64,000 bases of DNA from Corallibacter vietnamensis (GTDB lineage Bacteria > Bacteroidota > Bacteroidia > Flavobacteriales > Flavobacteriaceae), in assembly GCF_039537875.1 (NCBI RefSeq), contig NZ_BAABBI010000002.1, positions 124,001-188,000 of the forward strand, given 5' to 3'. Position numbers and translations under genes: made by a program. The notes below the pieces were generated by a model, which did no database searches, was not told the origin of the DNA, and saw only the letters and a list, made by a program, of their open reading frames with translations. Shown in pieces: positions 1-7,538 of this stretch (within the stretch, counting starts at the first letter, position 1; every line of letters begins with the position of its first letter).

Positions 1-177
1 GACGCTGTGATTAAGTTTTCAGATGCAATGATATTAGCGCTTGTATTCCCTAATATGGTAGGATTACTACTGTTATTCCCTAAAGTAAGAGAAGAAATGA
101 AACGTTACTTAAATGCAATAGCTATAAAGAAAGAAGCTATTGAAGACGGTCACGAAGACATAACAAAACATATGTAA
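1..177 (+). CDS. Sodium:alanine/glycine symporter (AGCS family), C-terminal fragment
   Basis: The frame is open from the first base and ends at TAA 175-177, so only the last 58 residues are present. They read as the end of a membrane transporter: a hydrophobic stretch (ILALVFPNMVGLLLLFP) followed by a charged cytoplasmic tail. The SDAM-x-FALVFPN-type segment resembles the last transmembrane helix of AGCS alanine/glycine:cation symporters, which import amino acids with Na+ at the inner membrane. The next gene starts 12 nt downstream, suggesting co-transcription. The family call is from memory of the C-terminus only. Confidence 0.6.
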   Translation, partial: DAVIKFSDAMILALVFPNMVGLLLLFPKVREEMKRYLNAIAIKKEAIEDGHEDITKHM

Positions 178-189
178 AAAATATGTAAT

Positions 190-1065
190 ATGAAACATAC
201 AAAATCCCATTTTACGTTTACTAAAAAGCAACGAAATGGGATTTTTTTATTGCTTTTAATCATTGTTTTGATACAATGCTTCTATTACTTTTCTAGCTTT
301 TCTTCTTATGATGATTTTGACTTAAAAACTAAAGAGTTAGAACAGTTTCAAAAAGAAGTAGATTCTCTTAAATTAATACAGCAAGAAAAAAATAAGCCCA
401 GAATATATCCATTTAATCCCAATTTCATAACAGATTATAAAGGATATACTCTTGGAATGACACCACAAGAGATAGATAGGCTGCACCATTACAGAAATCA
501 AAATAAATGGGTCAACTCTGCTAGTGAATTTCAGCAAGTCACTAAAGTGTCAGATTCTTTGTTAGGTAAAATATCGCCATATTTTAAATTTCCAGAATGG
601 GTAACAAATCCCAAACCTAAAACCTCATATACTTATTCAAATACACCTAAAACATATCATCAAAAAATAGATTTAAATACAGCAACAGCAAAGCAATTAC
701 AGCGTGTTAATGGCATAGGTGTAAAACTATCTGATAGAATTATAAAACACAGAAACACCTTTGTAGGAGGTTTTGCATCTGATGTAGAATTAATAGATGT
801 TTATGGACTATCACCTGAAGTTATAGCGCGTATCACAAACATGTTTACGGTAAAAACACCAAGAGTCATTACAACCTATAATTTAAACAGCGCTACAAGA
901 GATGAATTAGTGAAAATTCCTCACTTAGATTATGAAGTTGCTAGCGCAATAATCGAGCAGCGAACTTTAAGAGATGGTTTTAAATCTATTGATGAATTAA
1001 CAAAAGTAAAAGACTTTCCGAATGAAAAAATTGAGATAATTCAATTATATTTGGCGTTAGATTAA
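190..1065 (+). CDS. ComEA-like helix-hairpin-helix membrane protein
   Basis: This 291-residue protein has a short basic N-terminus, one transmembrane segment (about residues 17-38) and then at least two helix-hairpin-helix units of the ComEA kind. They begin DLNTATAKQLQRVNGIG (about 162) and NLNSATRDELVKIPHL (about 232). A third, degenerate unit lies near residues 75-135 (FNPNFITDYKGYTLGM). Such domains bind DNA without sequence specificity. ComEA itself binds incoming DNA at the membrane, but Flavobacteriaceae carry this anchored multi-HhH form without a proven uptake role. The gene lies between the symporter and an acyl-CoA dehydrogenase (23-nt gap). DNA binding is inferred from the family. 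Confidence 0.75.
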   Translation: MKHTKSHFTFTKKQRNGIFLLLLIIVLIQCFYYFSSFSSYDDFDLKTKELEQFQKEVDSLKLIQQEKNKPRIYPFNPNFITDYKGYTLGMTPQEIDRLHHYRNQNKWVNSASEFQQVTKVSDSLLGKISPYFKFPEWVTNPKPKTSYTYSNTPKTYHQKIDLNTATAKQLQRVNGIGVKLSDRIIKHRNTFVGGFASDVELIDVYGLSPEVIARITNMFTVKTPRVITTYNLNSATRDELVKIPHLDYEVASAIIEQRTLRDGFKSIDELTKVKDFPNEKIEIIQLYLALD

Positions 1066-1088
1066 AAATACTTAAAAAATAACAATAT

Positions 1089-2255
1089 ATGAATAGTATG
1101 TACTTCACAGAAGAGCATCACATGTTTAGAGAAAGTCTTCAGGATTTTTTAAAAAAAGAAGTGGTTCCTCATATTGAGAAATGGGAAGAAACAGGAACAG
1201 TAGAGCGTTTTATTTGGAAGAAATTTGGAGAGATGGGATTCTTTGGATTAGCTTATCCCGAAGCTTATGGCGGTCTAAATTTAGATTTATTCTATACAGT
1301 TATTCTTCTAGAAGAACTACAAAAAGTTAATTCTGCCGGTTTTGCGGCAAATATGTGGGCTCATGCTTATTTAGCAATGACACATGTTAATGCAGAAGGT
1401 AGTCATGAAATAAAAGAAAAGTATTTAGCGCCAAGTATCTCTGGAGATAAAATAGGATGTTTGTGTATAACAGAACCTTTTGGAGGTAGTGATGTTGCTG
1501 GAATGAGAACAACAGCTGTAAAAAAAGATGATACTTATGTAATTAATGGTTCTAAAACATTTATTACAAACGGCGTTTATAGTGACTATTTAGTAGTAGC
1601 GGCAAAAACAAATCCAGAATTAGGAAATAAAGGAATTAGTATTTTTATAATGGATAGAGATACACCAGGTATTTCTGCTACAAAGTTAGACAAGCTAGGG
1701 TGGCGAGCTTCAGATACAGCTGAAATAGCTTTTGATAATGTTGTTATTCCTGCTAGTAACCTAATGGGAGAAGAAAATATGGGCTTTCCATATATTATGC
1801 AGCATTTTTCTTTAGAGCGTTTAATAATGGGAGTTAATGCACATGCAAGAGCTGAATATGCTTTAGATTATGCTAAACAGTATATGAGTGAACGTGTTGC
1901 TTTCGGAAAAACTATCGATAAATTTCAAGCATTGAGACATACCTATGCAGATTTGTATAGTGATATGACTATATGTAAGGAGTTTAACTATTCAGTTGCT
2001 CATAGATTAAATAAAGGAGAATATGTGGTTAAAGAGGCAACAATGTCTAAACTAAAGTCAACTAAAATGGCAGATGAGGTTATTTACCAATGCTTACAAT
2101 TTTTAGGTGGTTATGGTTACATGGAAGAATACCCAATGGCTCGTTTATTAAGAGATAGCCGTTTAGGGCCAATTGGTGGCGGAACATCTGAAATACTTCG
2201 AGAGATTATTGCAAAAATGATTATAGATCAAAAGAGTTATAAACCGGCAACATAA
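1089..2255 (+). CDS. Acyl-CoA dehydrogenase
   Basis: A 388-residue flavoprotein of normal length for the family. It introduces the C2-C3 double bond into acyl-CoA and passes electrons to ETF. The FAD/substrate signatures are visible: CITEPFGGSDVAGM (about residues 127-140), WRASDT (about 204), and the C-terminal LGGYGYMEEYPMARLLRD. The usual YEGT catalytic Glu near the C-terminus is replaced by Gly (IGGGTSEI, G363-G365), as in long-chain acyl-CoA dehydrogenase. The likely base is Glu256 in the helix HARAEYALDYA. Substrate chain length cannot be read from sequence. The start could also be the ATG at 1098 (MYFTEEH), which fits the family equally well. The CarboxypepD_reg gene follows after 20 nt. 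Confidence 0.9.
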   Translation: MNSMYFTEEHHMFRESLQDFLKKEVVPHIEKWEETGTVERFIWKKFGEMGFFGLAYPEAYGGLNLDLFYTVILLEELQKVNSAGFAANMWAHAYLAMTHVNAEGSHEIKEKYLAPSISGDKIGCLCITEPFGGSDVAGMRTTAVKKDDTYVINGSKTFITNGVYSDYLVVAAKTNPELGNKGISIFIMDRDTPGISATKLDKLGWRASDTAEIAFDNVVIPASNLMGEENMGFPYIMQHFSLERLIMGVNAHARAEYALDYAKQYMSERVAFGKTIDKFQALRHTYADLYSDMTICKEFNYSVAHRLNKGEYVVKEATMSKLKSTKMADEVIYQCLQFLGGYGYMEEYPMARLLRDSRLGPIGGGTSEILREIIAKMIIDQKSYKPAT

Positions 2256-2275
2256 CCCAATTAAACCGTATAAAT

Positions 2276-3700
2276 ATGGCAGTATTCTTAAAACGTTTAT
2301 TAATTGTTGTGTTTAGTTTGTACAGTTTTAGTACAATAGCTCAAACAGAATTAAAAAACAAAATAGTAGACTTTACATCTTTTTTACCAATAGAAAATGC
2401 TAGTGTATATATTCAAAACACGACCATAGGAACAGTAAGTAATTCTGATGGAAAGTTTGTGCTGTCTGTACCTCAAGAATATCAAAATGACACACTCGTG
2501 GTTTCCTCAATAGGATATAAAAGTTTTAAAACACCAGTAAAAGAGTTTGATAATTCTTTAGAAATAATACTAGAAGAAGATGTGGCTTCATTAAGTGAAG
2601 TACTTATTGTAGCAGACAATAGACCAAAAACAGGAAATGAAATAGTGCTAAAAGCAATAGAAGAACTTCCTTATAATATGCCTGATTCTTCATATCTGCA
2701 AAAAGGTTTTGTAAGACATAAAGAAAGAAATAAGAAAGAATTTAAATGGTTGGTAGAAAGCGCTATTACAATATACGATTCTGGATTTTACTCTAATACA
2801 GCCAAGAACTTAAAAATTAATGTAGATCAGGTTCGTAAAAGTTATGATTTGCGCGATGTAGATAGTTTATTAACCTATACATCGTATTTAAAGAATACAT
2901 CAAAAATAAGCAAGAGATTATCTTCAAAAAACCTAAAAAGAGATACTATAAAAACCACATCTTTGGTTAAGGCTATAAAATGGAATGATACTAGGGTAAA
3001 CGGACTAGAAAATTTATTTAAAGGAAAACTTAACCTATTGCGTAATGTGCAAAATACCAAAGCACTTTTTGGAGATGATATTCTAGAGAGGCATCAGTTT
3101 AAGTTAGATACTGTTTTGGTAGAAAATGATAGGAAAATTTATAAAATCAAAATAGAAGAAGGCAAGGACTTTGTAAATTTAGATACCAAAGGCATTTTTA
3201 ATAATGGCTTTAAAGCAGAAGGTTGGCTGTATATTTATTGGGATACATTCGCTGTAAAAAAAATAGAGTATGAGCTTATCGCAGCATCAGACGCACAAAA
3301 AAGTAGAAGCAAAACCCTATTTGATACCTATGTAAATCATAAACTTACCATCAGTTATATGGAGTACCAAGATAAAATGTATCCAAACTACATTTATTAT
3401 GAAACACCAAAACTGGTTAACGTGGGTTATAAACCAACAGGTAAAGAAGAAGACAAAGCCGTAAAGTATGATCGCGATGAGCGTTATTACTATACAGTTC
3501 AAGAAATTCTTTTTACTGAAATAATAGAAGATCAAGATGAGGTGCAAAAAGCATTAAGTAAAACTTGGGATCCTGATATATTTGCTGTAAAACCTTATAA
3601 CAAAGAGTTTTGGAGAAATTATAATATTCTGTTAGAGAGTGAAGAAGAAGAAAAAATGATTCAAGACCTAACAAAAAGATCGTCTTTATTTAAAGGGTAA
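2276..3700 (+). CDS. Secreted/outer-membrane CarboxypepD_reg-like domain protein
   Basis: A 474-residue protein with a cleavable signal peptide (basic MAVFLKR, hydrophobic core, then IAQ near residue 22). A carboxypeptidase-regulatory-like beta-sandwich follows (about 27-110; motif ENASVYIQNTTIGTVSNSDGKF and the closing IGYKSFK). The remaining roughly 360 residues match no domain I recognise. In Bacteroidota this layout occurs in periplasmic or outer-membrane proteins of unknown role. It is the last gene of the leading run; the rpsU promoter starts about 30 nt later. No transmembrane segment is visible after the signal peptide. Function unknown. Confidence 0.7.
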   Translation: MAVFLKRLLIVVFSLYSFSTIAQTELKNKIVDFTSFLPIENASVYIQNTTIGTVSNSDGKFVLSVPQEYQNDTLVVSSIGYKSFKTPVKEFDNSLEIILEEDVASLSEVLIVADNRPKTGNEIVLKAIEELPYNMPDSSYLQKGFVRHKERNKKEFKWLVESAITIYDSGFYSNTAKNLKINVDQVRKSYDLRDVDSLLTYTSYLKNTSKISKRLSSKNLKRDTIKTTSLVKAIKWNDTRVNGLENLFKGKLNLLRNVQNTKALFGDDILERHQFKLDTVLVENDRKIYKIKIEEGKDFVNLDTKGIFNNGFKAEGWLYIYWDTFAVKKIEYELIAASDAQKSRSKTLFDTYVNHKLTISYMEYQDKMYPNYIYYETPKLVNVGYKPTGKEEDKAVKYDRDERYYYTVQEILFTEIIEDQDEVQKALSKTWDPDIFAVKPYNKEFWRNYNILLESEEEEKMIQDLTKRSSLFKG

Positions 3701-3731
3701 ATTACTGTATTAAAAAAAGATTTTTTTTCGT

Positions 3732-3761
3732 TTGCCATAATAAAATTAGTTTTTATATTTG
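3732..3761 (+). promoter_or_regulatory. Promoter of rpsU (Bacteroidota type)
   Basis: TTG at 3732-3734 and TATATTTG at 3754-3761 are separated by 19 nt, a perfect fit to the Bacteroidota housekeeping consensus TTG-N19-TAnnTTTG. Transcription should start about 6 nt after 3761, giving a leader of roughly 30 nt before rpsU. Confidence 0.8.
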
Positions 3762-3782
3762 CGCACTGAAATTCTAAAAGAG

Positions 3783-3788
3783 AGGAGG
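3783..3788 (+). promoter_or_regulatory. Strong Shine-Dalgarno sequence of rpsU
   Basis: AGGAGG (within GAGGAGGT) lies 10 nt before the rpsU ATG. It is the only perfect anti-Shine-Dalgarno complement I see directly upstream of any start in the window; the neighbouring ribosomal genes have A-rich leaders instead. In Flavobacteriia the anti-SD of 16S rRNA is sequestered with the help of bS21, so a strong SD on rpsU itself fits autoregulation. Confidence 0.85.
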
Positions 3789-3798
3789 TTAAGACACT

Positions 3799-3993
3799 AT
3801 GTTAATAATACCAATTAAAGAAGGAGAAAATATAGATAGAGCGTTAAAGCGTTACAAAAGAAAGTTTGATAAAACTGGAACAAAACGTGCATTACAAAAT
3901 CGTAAACAGTTTAACAAGCCGTCTGTAGTACGTAGAGCTCAAATTCAAAAAGCACAATACATTCAACATTTAAGAGATCAAGAAGAAATCTAA
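3799..3993 (+). CDS. rpsU: 30S ribosomal protein bS21
   Basis: A 64-residue basic protein (MLIIPIKEGENIDRALKRYK...) with the bS21 signature: an N-terminal strand, then long Arg/Lys-rich helices ending LRDQEEI. bS21 sits on the platform of the small subunit next to the 3' end of 16S rRNA. In Flavobacteriia it helps occlude the anti-Shine-Dalgarno sequence. The gene forms its own unit, with a consensus promoter upstream, the strongest SD in the window and an intrinsic terminator 24 nt after the stop. It probably represses its own translation through that SD (inference from the family). It is a normal, intact gene. Confidence 0.97.
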   Translation: MLIIPIKEGENIDRALKRYKRKFDKTGTKRALQNRKQFNKPSVVRRAQIQKAQYIQHLRDQEEI

Positions 3994-4016
3994 ATCAATT
4001 AATTGTTACCAATATA

Positions 4017-4044
4017 AAATTCCTGCAAACGCAGGAATTTTTTT
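4017..4044 (+). terminator. Rho-independent terminator of rpsU
   Basis: Ten-base-pair stem AAATTCCTGC / GCAGGAATTT with loop AAAC, ending in a run of seven T. Confidence 0.9.
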
Positions 4045-4110
4045 ATGCCCAAAAATCATATCTAAATAAAACTTTGTATTTTTATAAAATAAAGCTTTAA
4101 TAACCTTAAT

Positions 4111-5001
4111 ATGTCTATAAAGTCTTTTTCAAATTATTTATTGTTAGAAAAAAAATACTCGAACCTCACAGTAAAAGCTTATGAAAATGACTTAAAAGAT
4201 TTTAAAGATTTTGTAGTATCACATTACGAGCAAGAAAATCTAGAAGCCATTAATTATTCTCAAATAAGAACCTGGATTGTAGCATTGGTTGAAAAATCAA
4301 TAACCAATAGAAGTATAAACAGAAAAGTATCAGCTCTAAATTCATATTACAAATTTCTTCTTAAAATAGGAGCTGTAGAAGCAAATCCATTAGCAAAGCA
4401 TAAAGCTTTAAAAACAAGTAAAAAAATACAAGTACCATTTTCAGAAACAGAAGTCGCAACAGTATTAGACGAGCTACATTATCAAGATGACTTTGAGGGT
4501 ATCAGAAACAGGCTTATTATAGAGCTCTTTTACTCAACAGGAATAAGACGCATCGAACTCGTTAATTTGAAATTAAACGATTTAGACCTGCCTAACAAAA
4601 CGTTAAAAGTTTTAGGAAAAAGAAACAAGGAGCGTTTGGTGCCTTTATTAGATTCTGTTATACAAACCATTCATAAATATATAGATACAAGAAAAACCCT
4701 TGAAAACATTCAAGAAAGCACCTATTTGTTTTTAACAAAAAAAGGCGTTAAAATTTATGAAACACTTGTTTACCGTATAATAAATGAGTATTTTAGTATG
4801 GCATCAACAAAGGTGAAGAAGAGTCCGCATATCTTGAGACATTCATTTGCAACTCATTTATTAAACCAAGGTGCAGATTTAAATGCTGTAAAAGAATTAT
4901 TAGGTCATTCAAGTTTAGCGGCTACTCAAATCTATACACATAATAGTATAGCAGAACTTAAAAAAGTATATCTAAACGCACACCCACGTAGTGATGAATA
5001 A
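4111..5001 (+). CDS. xerC: Tyrosine recombinase XerC/XerD type
   Basis: A 296-residue site-specific recombinase, the normal Xer length. The N-terminal SAM-like core-binding domain covers about residues 1-85 and the catalytic domain about 105-290. All catalytic residues are visible: Arg146 in GIRRIEL, His240 and Arg243 in HILRHSFATH, His266 in LGHSS, and the nucleophile Tyr275 in QIYTHNS. It resolves chromosome dimers at dif, working with a partner Xer. XerC and XerD cannot be told apart reliably here. The gene is followed after 42 nt by hpf, an order typical of Flavobacteriaceae. It is not linked to any integron or phage feature. Confidence 0.92.
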   Translation: MSIKSFSNYLLLEKKYSNLTVKAYENDLKDFKDFVVSHYEQENLEAINYSQIRTWIVALVEKSITNRSINRKVSALNSYYKFLLKIGAVEANPLAKHKALKTSKKIQVPFSETEVATVLDELHYQDDFEGIRNRLIIELFYSTGIRRIELVNLKLNDLDLPNKTLKVLGKRNKERLVPLLDSVIQTIHKYIDTRKTLENIQESTYLFLTKKGVKIYETLVYRIINEYFSMASTKVKKSPHILRHSFATHLLNQGADLNAVKELLGHSSLAATQIYTHNSIAELKKVYLNAHPRSDE

Positions 5002-5043
5002 TTACAGCAAAGACTTATTGTTTAATAATAAAATATAAAGAGT

Positions 5044-5346
5044 ATGAAAGTAAACACGCAATCAGTCAATTTTGTTGCCGATAAAAAATTGATAGACTTT
5101 ATTCAAAAAAAAATGGATAAACTAGATTTGTTTTATGATAAAGTCATTCAGTCTGATGTTTATTTAAAAGTAGAGAACACAAGCGATAAAGAAAACAAAA
5201 TCTTTGAAGCTAGAGTTAGTGTGCCAGGAGATAGTTTTGTTGTAAAAAAACAATGTAAATCATTTGAAGAAGGTACAGATGCAGCTGTGGCATCTCTTGA
5301 ACGACAGCTAAAAAAGCGAAAAGAAAAATTAAGATCATATTTATGA
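5044..5346 (+). CDS. hpf: Ribosome hibernation promoting factor (short HPF/RaiA family)
   Basis: This 100-residue protein has the beta-alpha-beta-beta-beta-alpha pattern of the HPF/YfiA family (VNFVADKKLIDFIQKKMDKL, then FEARVSVPGD, then a basic end RQLKKRKEKLRSYL). It binds in the mRNA/tRNA channel of the 30S subunit in stationary phase and inactivates ribosomes. It lacks the long C-terminal dimerisation domain, so it is the short form. It lies between xerC and the tRNA-tuf operon, whose promoter begins 21 nt after its stop codon. Confidence 0.92.
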   Translation: MKVNTQSVNFVADKKLIDFIQKKMDKLDLFYDKVIQSDVYLKVENTSDKENKIFEARVSVPGDSFVVKKQCKSFEEGTDAAVASLERQLKKRKEKLRSYL

Positions 5347-5367
5347 TAAAATTTTTCAAAAAATGTT

Positions 5368-5396
5368 TTGAATAAGAAAATAAATATATACATTTG
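5368..5396 (+). promoter_or_regulatory. Promoter of the tRNA-tuf operon
   Basis: TTG 5368-5370 and TACATTTG 5389-5396 with an 18-nt spacer match the Bacteroidota consensus. The predicted start near 5402 places the hairpin at 5401-5416 at the very 5' end of the transcript. Confidence 0.75.
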
Positions 5397-5400
5397 CAGT

Positions 5401-5426
5401 CCGTTAGAAATAGCGGGCTTTTTTTT
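5401..5426 (+). promoter_or_regulatory. 5'-terminal leader hairpin with U-run
   Basis: CCGTTA (5401-5406) pairs with TAGCGG (5411-5416) around a GAAA tetraloop. GC and eight T follow (5419-5426). It looks like a small intrinsic terminator but lies immediately at the predicted transcription start, 22 nt before the first tRNA. It may be an attenuator, a 5' stabiliser or a pausing element. The role is unproven. Confidence 0.5.
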
Positions 5427-5447
5427 AGTTAAAAAAGTAACTTAAAA

Positions 5448-5521
5448 GCCGATGTAGCTCAGCTGGCTAGAGCAGCTGATTTGTAATCAGCAGGTCGTGG
5501 GTTCGAGTCCCTCCATCGGCT
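5448..5521 (+). tRNA. tRNA-Thr (TGT)
   Basis: A 74-nt cloverleaf: acceptor GCCGATG/CATCGGC, anticodon stem GCTGA/TCAGC with loop TTTGTAA (anticodon TGT at 5482-5484), and T-arm GGTTCGAGTCC. CCA is not encoded. It is identical over all 74 nt to the copy at 34931-35004. Confidence 0.97.
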
Positions 5522-5593
5522 CTTAAATAAAAGAAAGTGTTGTGTTGATATCGCAACATAAAGTTCTTTAAGGTAATGACTTTTTAAAATATT

Positions 5594-5676
5594 GGGGAGA
5601 TACTCAAGCGGCCAACGAGGACAGACTGTAAATCTGTTGTTTTTTAACTTCGCAGGTTCGAATCCTGCTCTCCCCA
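5594..5676 (+). tRNA. tRNA-Tyr (GTA)
   Basis: An 83-nt class II tRNA with a long variable arm, acceptor GGGGAGA/TCTCCCC, anticodon loop CTGTAAA (GTA) and T-arm GGTTCGAATCC. It is co-transcribed with the flanking tRNAs; the 72-nt spacer before it shows nothing further. Confidence 0.97.
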
Positions 5677-5707
5677 CTTTTAAAAAAAATAGGATTATTA
5701 AATAATT

Positions 5708-5780
5708 GCGGGAGTAGCTCAGTTGGTAGAGCGTCAGCCTTCCAAGCTGAATGTCGCCGGTTCGAACCCGGTCTCCCGCT
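5708..5780 (+). tRNA. tRNA-Gly (TCC)
   Basis: A 73-nt cloverleaf with acceptor GCGGGAG/CTCCCGC, anticodon stem TCAGC/GCTGA, loop CTTCCAA (anticodon TCC) and T-arm GGTTCGAACCC. Confidence 0.97.
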
Positions 5781-5790
5781 CTTTTTTTAA

Positions 5791-5862
5791 GCCGGTGTAG
5801 CTCAGGGGTAGAGCGTTTCCTTGGTAAGGAAGAGGTCACGGGTTCAAATCTCGTCATTGGCT
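5791..5862 (+). tRNA. tRNA-Thr (GGT)
   Basis: A 72-nt cloverleaf with acceptor GCCGGTG/CATTGGC (two G-T pairs), loop TTGGTAA (anticodon GGT) and T-arm GGTTCAAATC. It lies 62 nt before tuf. Confidence 0.95.
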
Positions 5863-5924
5863 CAATAAAAAAATAAAAATTAGAATACACTAATATTATA
5901 TAACTAAGATTAAATTATTAAAAC

Positions 5925-7112
5925 ATGGCAAAGGCAACTTTCGATCGTTCAAAACCACACTTAAATATTGGTACAATTGGACACGTAGATCACGGTAAGA
6001 CAACTTTAACTGCTGCTATTACTAAAGTATTAGCTGATGCAGGTTTATCAGAAGCTAGAGATTTCGATACTATCGATAACGCTCCAGAAGAAAAAGAAAG
6101 AGGTATTACAATTAATACATCTCATGTAGAATATCAAACAGCAAATCGTCACTATGCTCACGTTGACTGTCCAGGTCACGCCGATTACGTAAAGAACATG
6201 GTAACTGGTGCTGCTCAAATGGATGGAGCTATATTAGTGGTTGCTGCTACTGATGGGCCAATGCCACAAACTCGTGAGCACATCTTATTAGGTCGTCAGG
6301 TAGGTATTCCTCGTATCGTTGTTTTCTTAAACAAAGTTGATATGGTTGACGATGAAGAGCTTTTAGAGTTAGTTGATATGGAAGTTAGAGATTTATTAAA
6401 CTTCTACGAGTATGATGGTGATAACGGACCTGTTATTTCTGGTTCAGCTTTAGGTGCACTTAACGGTGAGCAAAAATGGGTTGATACTGTAATGGAATTA
6501 ATGGAAGCTGTTGATAACTGGATTGAAGAGCCACAACGTGAAGTTGATAAAGATTTCTTAATGCCAATAGAAGATGTTTTCTCTATTACTGGTCGTGGTA
6601 CTGTAGCAACTGGTCGTATAGAAACTGGTATTGCTAACACAGGAGATCCTGTAGAGATTATTGGTATGGGTGCTGAAAAGTTAACTTCTACTATTACAGG
6701 TATCGAAATGTTCCGTCAAATCCTTGATAGAGGTGAGGCTGGAGATAACGCAGGTATCTTATTAAGAGGTATTGAGAAAACTCAAATCTCAAGAGGTATG
6801 GTTATAACTAAGCCAGGATCTGTAACACCACACAAAAACTTCAAAGCAGAGGTTTATATCCTTAAGAAAGAAGAAGGTGGTCGTCACACTCCATTCCACA
6901 ATAACTACCGTCCACAGTTCTACGTACGTACAACTGACGTAACTGGAAACATCGCGCTTCCTGATGGAGTTGAAATGGTAATGCCTGGAGATAACTTAAC
7001 TATTACTGTAGAGTTAATACAACCTATTGCAATGAATGTTGGTCTTCGTTTCGCTATCCGTGAAGGAGGAAGAACTGTTGGAGCAGGTCAGGTAACTGAA
7101 ATTTTAGACTAA
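5925..7112 (+). CDS. tuf: Elongation factor Tu
   Basis: A 395-residue GTPase that delivers aminoacyl-tRNA to the ribosome. It is full length, with GHVDHGKTTLT (P-loop, about 19-29), DCPGHADY (G3, about 81-88), NKVD (G4, about 136-139) and GSALGAL (G5, about 174), then domains II and III (GRGTVATGRIETG; FRAEVYILKKEEGGRH-like segment; C-terminal GGRTVGAGQVTEILD). The leader is A-rich with no SD. It is transcribed with four upstream tRNAs and followed by a strong hairpin and tRNA-Trp, the usual flavobacterial arrangement. Confidence 0.99.
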   Translation: MAKATFDRSKPHLNIGTIGHVDHGKTTLTAAITKVLADAGLSEARDFDTIDNAPEEKERGITINTSHVEYQTANRHYAHVDCPGHADYVKNMVTGAAQMDGAILVVAATDGPMPQTREHILLGRQVGIPRIVVFLNKVDMVDDEELLELVDMEVRDLLNFYEYDGDNGPVISGSALGALNGEQKWVDTVMELMEAVDNWIEEPQREVDKDFLMPIEDVFSITGRGTVATGRIETGIANTGDPVEIIGMGAEKLTSTITGIEMFRQILDRGEAGDNAGILLRGIEKTQISRGMVITKPGSVTPHKNFKAEVYILKKEEGGRHTPFHNNYRPQFYVRTTDVTGNIALPDGVEMVMPGDNLTITVELIQPIAMNVGLRFAIREGGRTVGAGQVTEILD

Positions 7113-7131
7113 TACAGTTTAACAAATATAA

Positions 7132-7169
7132 AAGTTGAGGTATTTCGATTTTTCGAAATACCTTGACTT
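7132..7169 (+). promoter_or_regulatory. 17-bp intergenic hairpin between tuf and tRNA-Trp
   Basis: The perfect 11-bp core AGGTATTTCGA / TCGAAATACCT (7138-7148 and 7153-7163, loop TTTT) is extended by six more pairs, two of them G-T (7132-7137 with 7164-7169). It has no T-run, so it is more likely a processing or stabilising structure, or a partial terminator, than a classical terminator. tRNA-Trp starts 7 nt later. Confidence 0.7.
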
Positions 7170-7175
7170 GTATTT

Positions 7176-7248
7176 ACGGGTTTAGCTCAGTTGGTAGAGC
7201 ACTGGTCTCCAAAACCAGGTGTCGGGAGTTCGAGTCTCTCAACCCGTG
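7176..7248 (+). tRNA. tRNA-Trp (CCA)
   Basis: A 73-nt cloverleaf with acceptor ACGGGTT/AACCCGT, anticodon stem CTGGT/ACCAG, loop CTCCAAA (anticodon CCA) and T-arm GAGTTCGAGTCTC. It is placed between tuf and secE, as in most bacteria with this operon. Confidence 0.97.
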
Positions 7249-7330
7249 CAATTATAGTGTACAAGCTCGTTGTTTTATTTTTTATAATTAATGAAAAACA
7301 GCATTGAGTTTGCTTAAAATAAATAGTAAA

Positions 7331-7528
7331 ATGGCTGGAATTATAAACTACATAAAAGAATCATTTGAAGAGCTTAAAAATAATGTGAGTTGGCCAACAT
7401 GGGCTGAAGCACAAAGTTTAACAGTTTTAGTAGCTGTCTTTTCTATTGTTTTTTCATTAGCAATTTGGGGAGTAGATACAGTGTTTAGTAAAATTGTAGG
7501 ATTTTACTTTGAATGGATTAACGGTTAA
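7331..7528 (+). CDS. secE: Preprotein translocase subunit SecE
   Basis: A 65-residue single-span form of SecE: cytoplasmic amphipathic helix (IINYIKESFEELKNNVSWP) and one transmembrane helix (about 33-55) ending WGVDTVFSKIVGF. It is part of the SecYEG channel. I start it at ATG 7331 (MAGIINYIKES); the longer frame begins at a TTG (7304) and adds nine residues foreign to the family. nusG begins 10 nt after the stop, so the two are co-transcribed. Confidence 0.95.
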   Translation: MAGIINYIKESFEELKNNVSWPTWAEAQSLTVLVAVFSIVFSLAIWGVDTVFSKIVGFYFEWING

Positions 7529-7538
7529 ATAAAGATTT

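Noticed and set aside
4111..5001. Mobile element or integron integrase
   Set aside because: The recombinase is a standard Xer protein in conserved order with rpsU and hpf; no attachment repeats or cargo genes.
5459..5890. A 143-codon minus-strand open frame across the tRNA cluster
   Set aside because: It is antisense to four tRNAs and shows the well-known spurious tRNA translations (RFEPVTSS, DSNPRPADYKSAAL). Not a gene.
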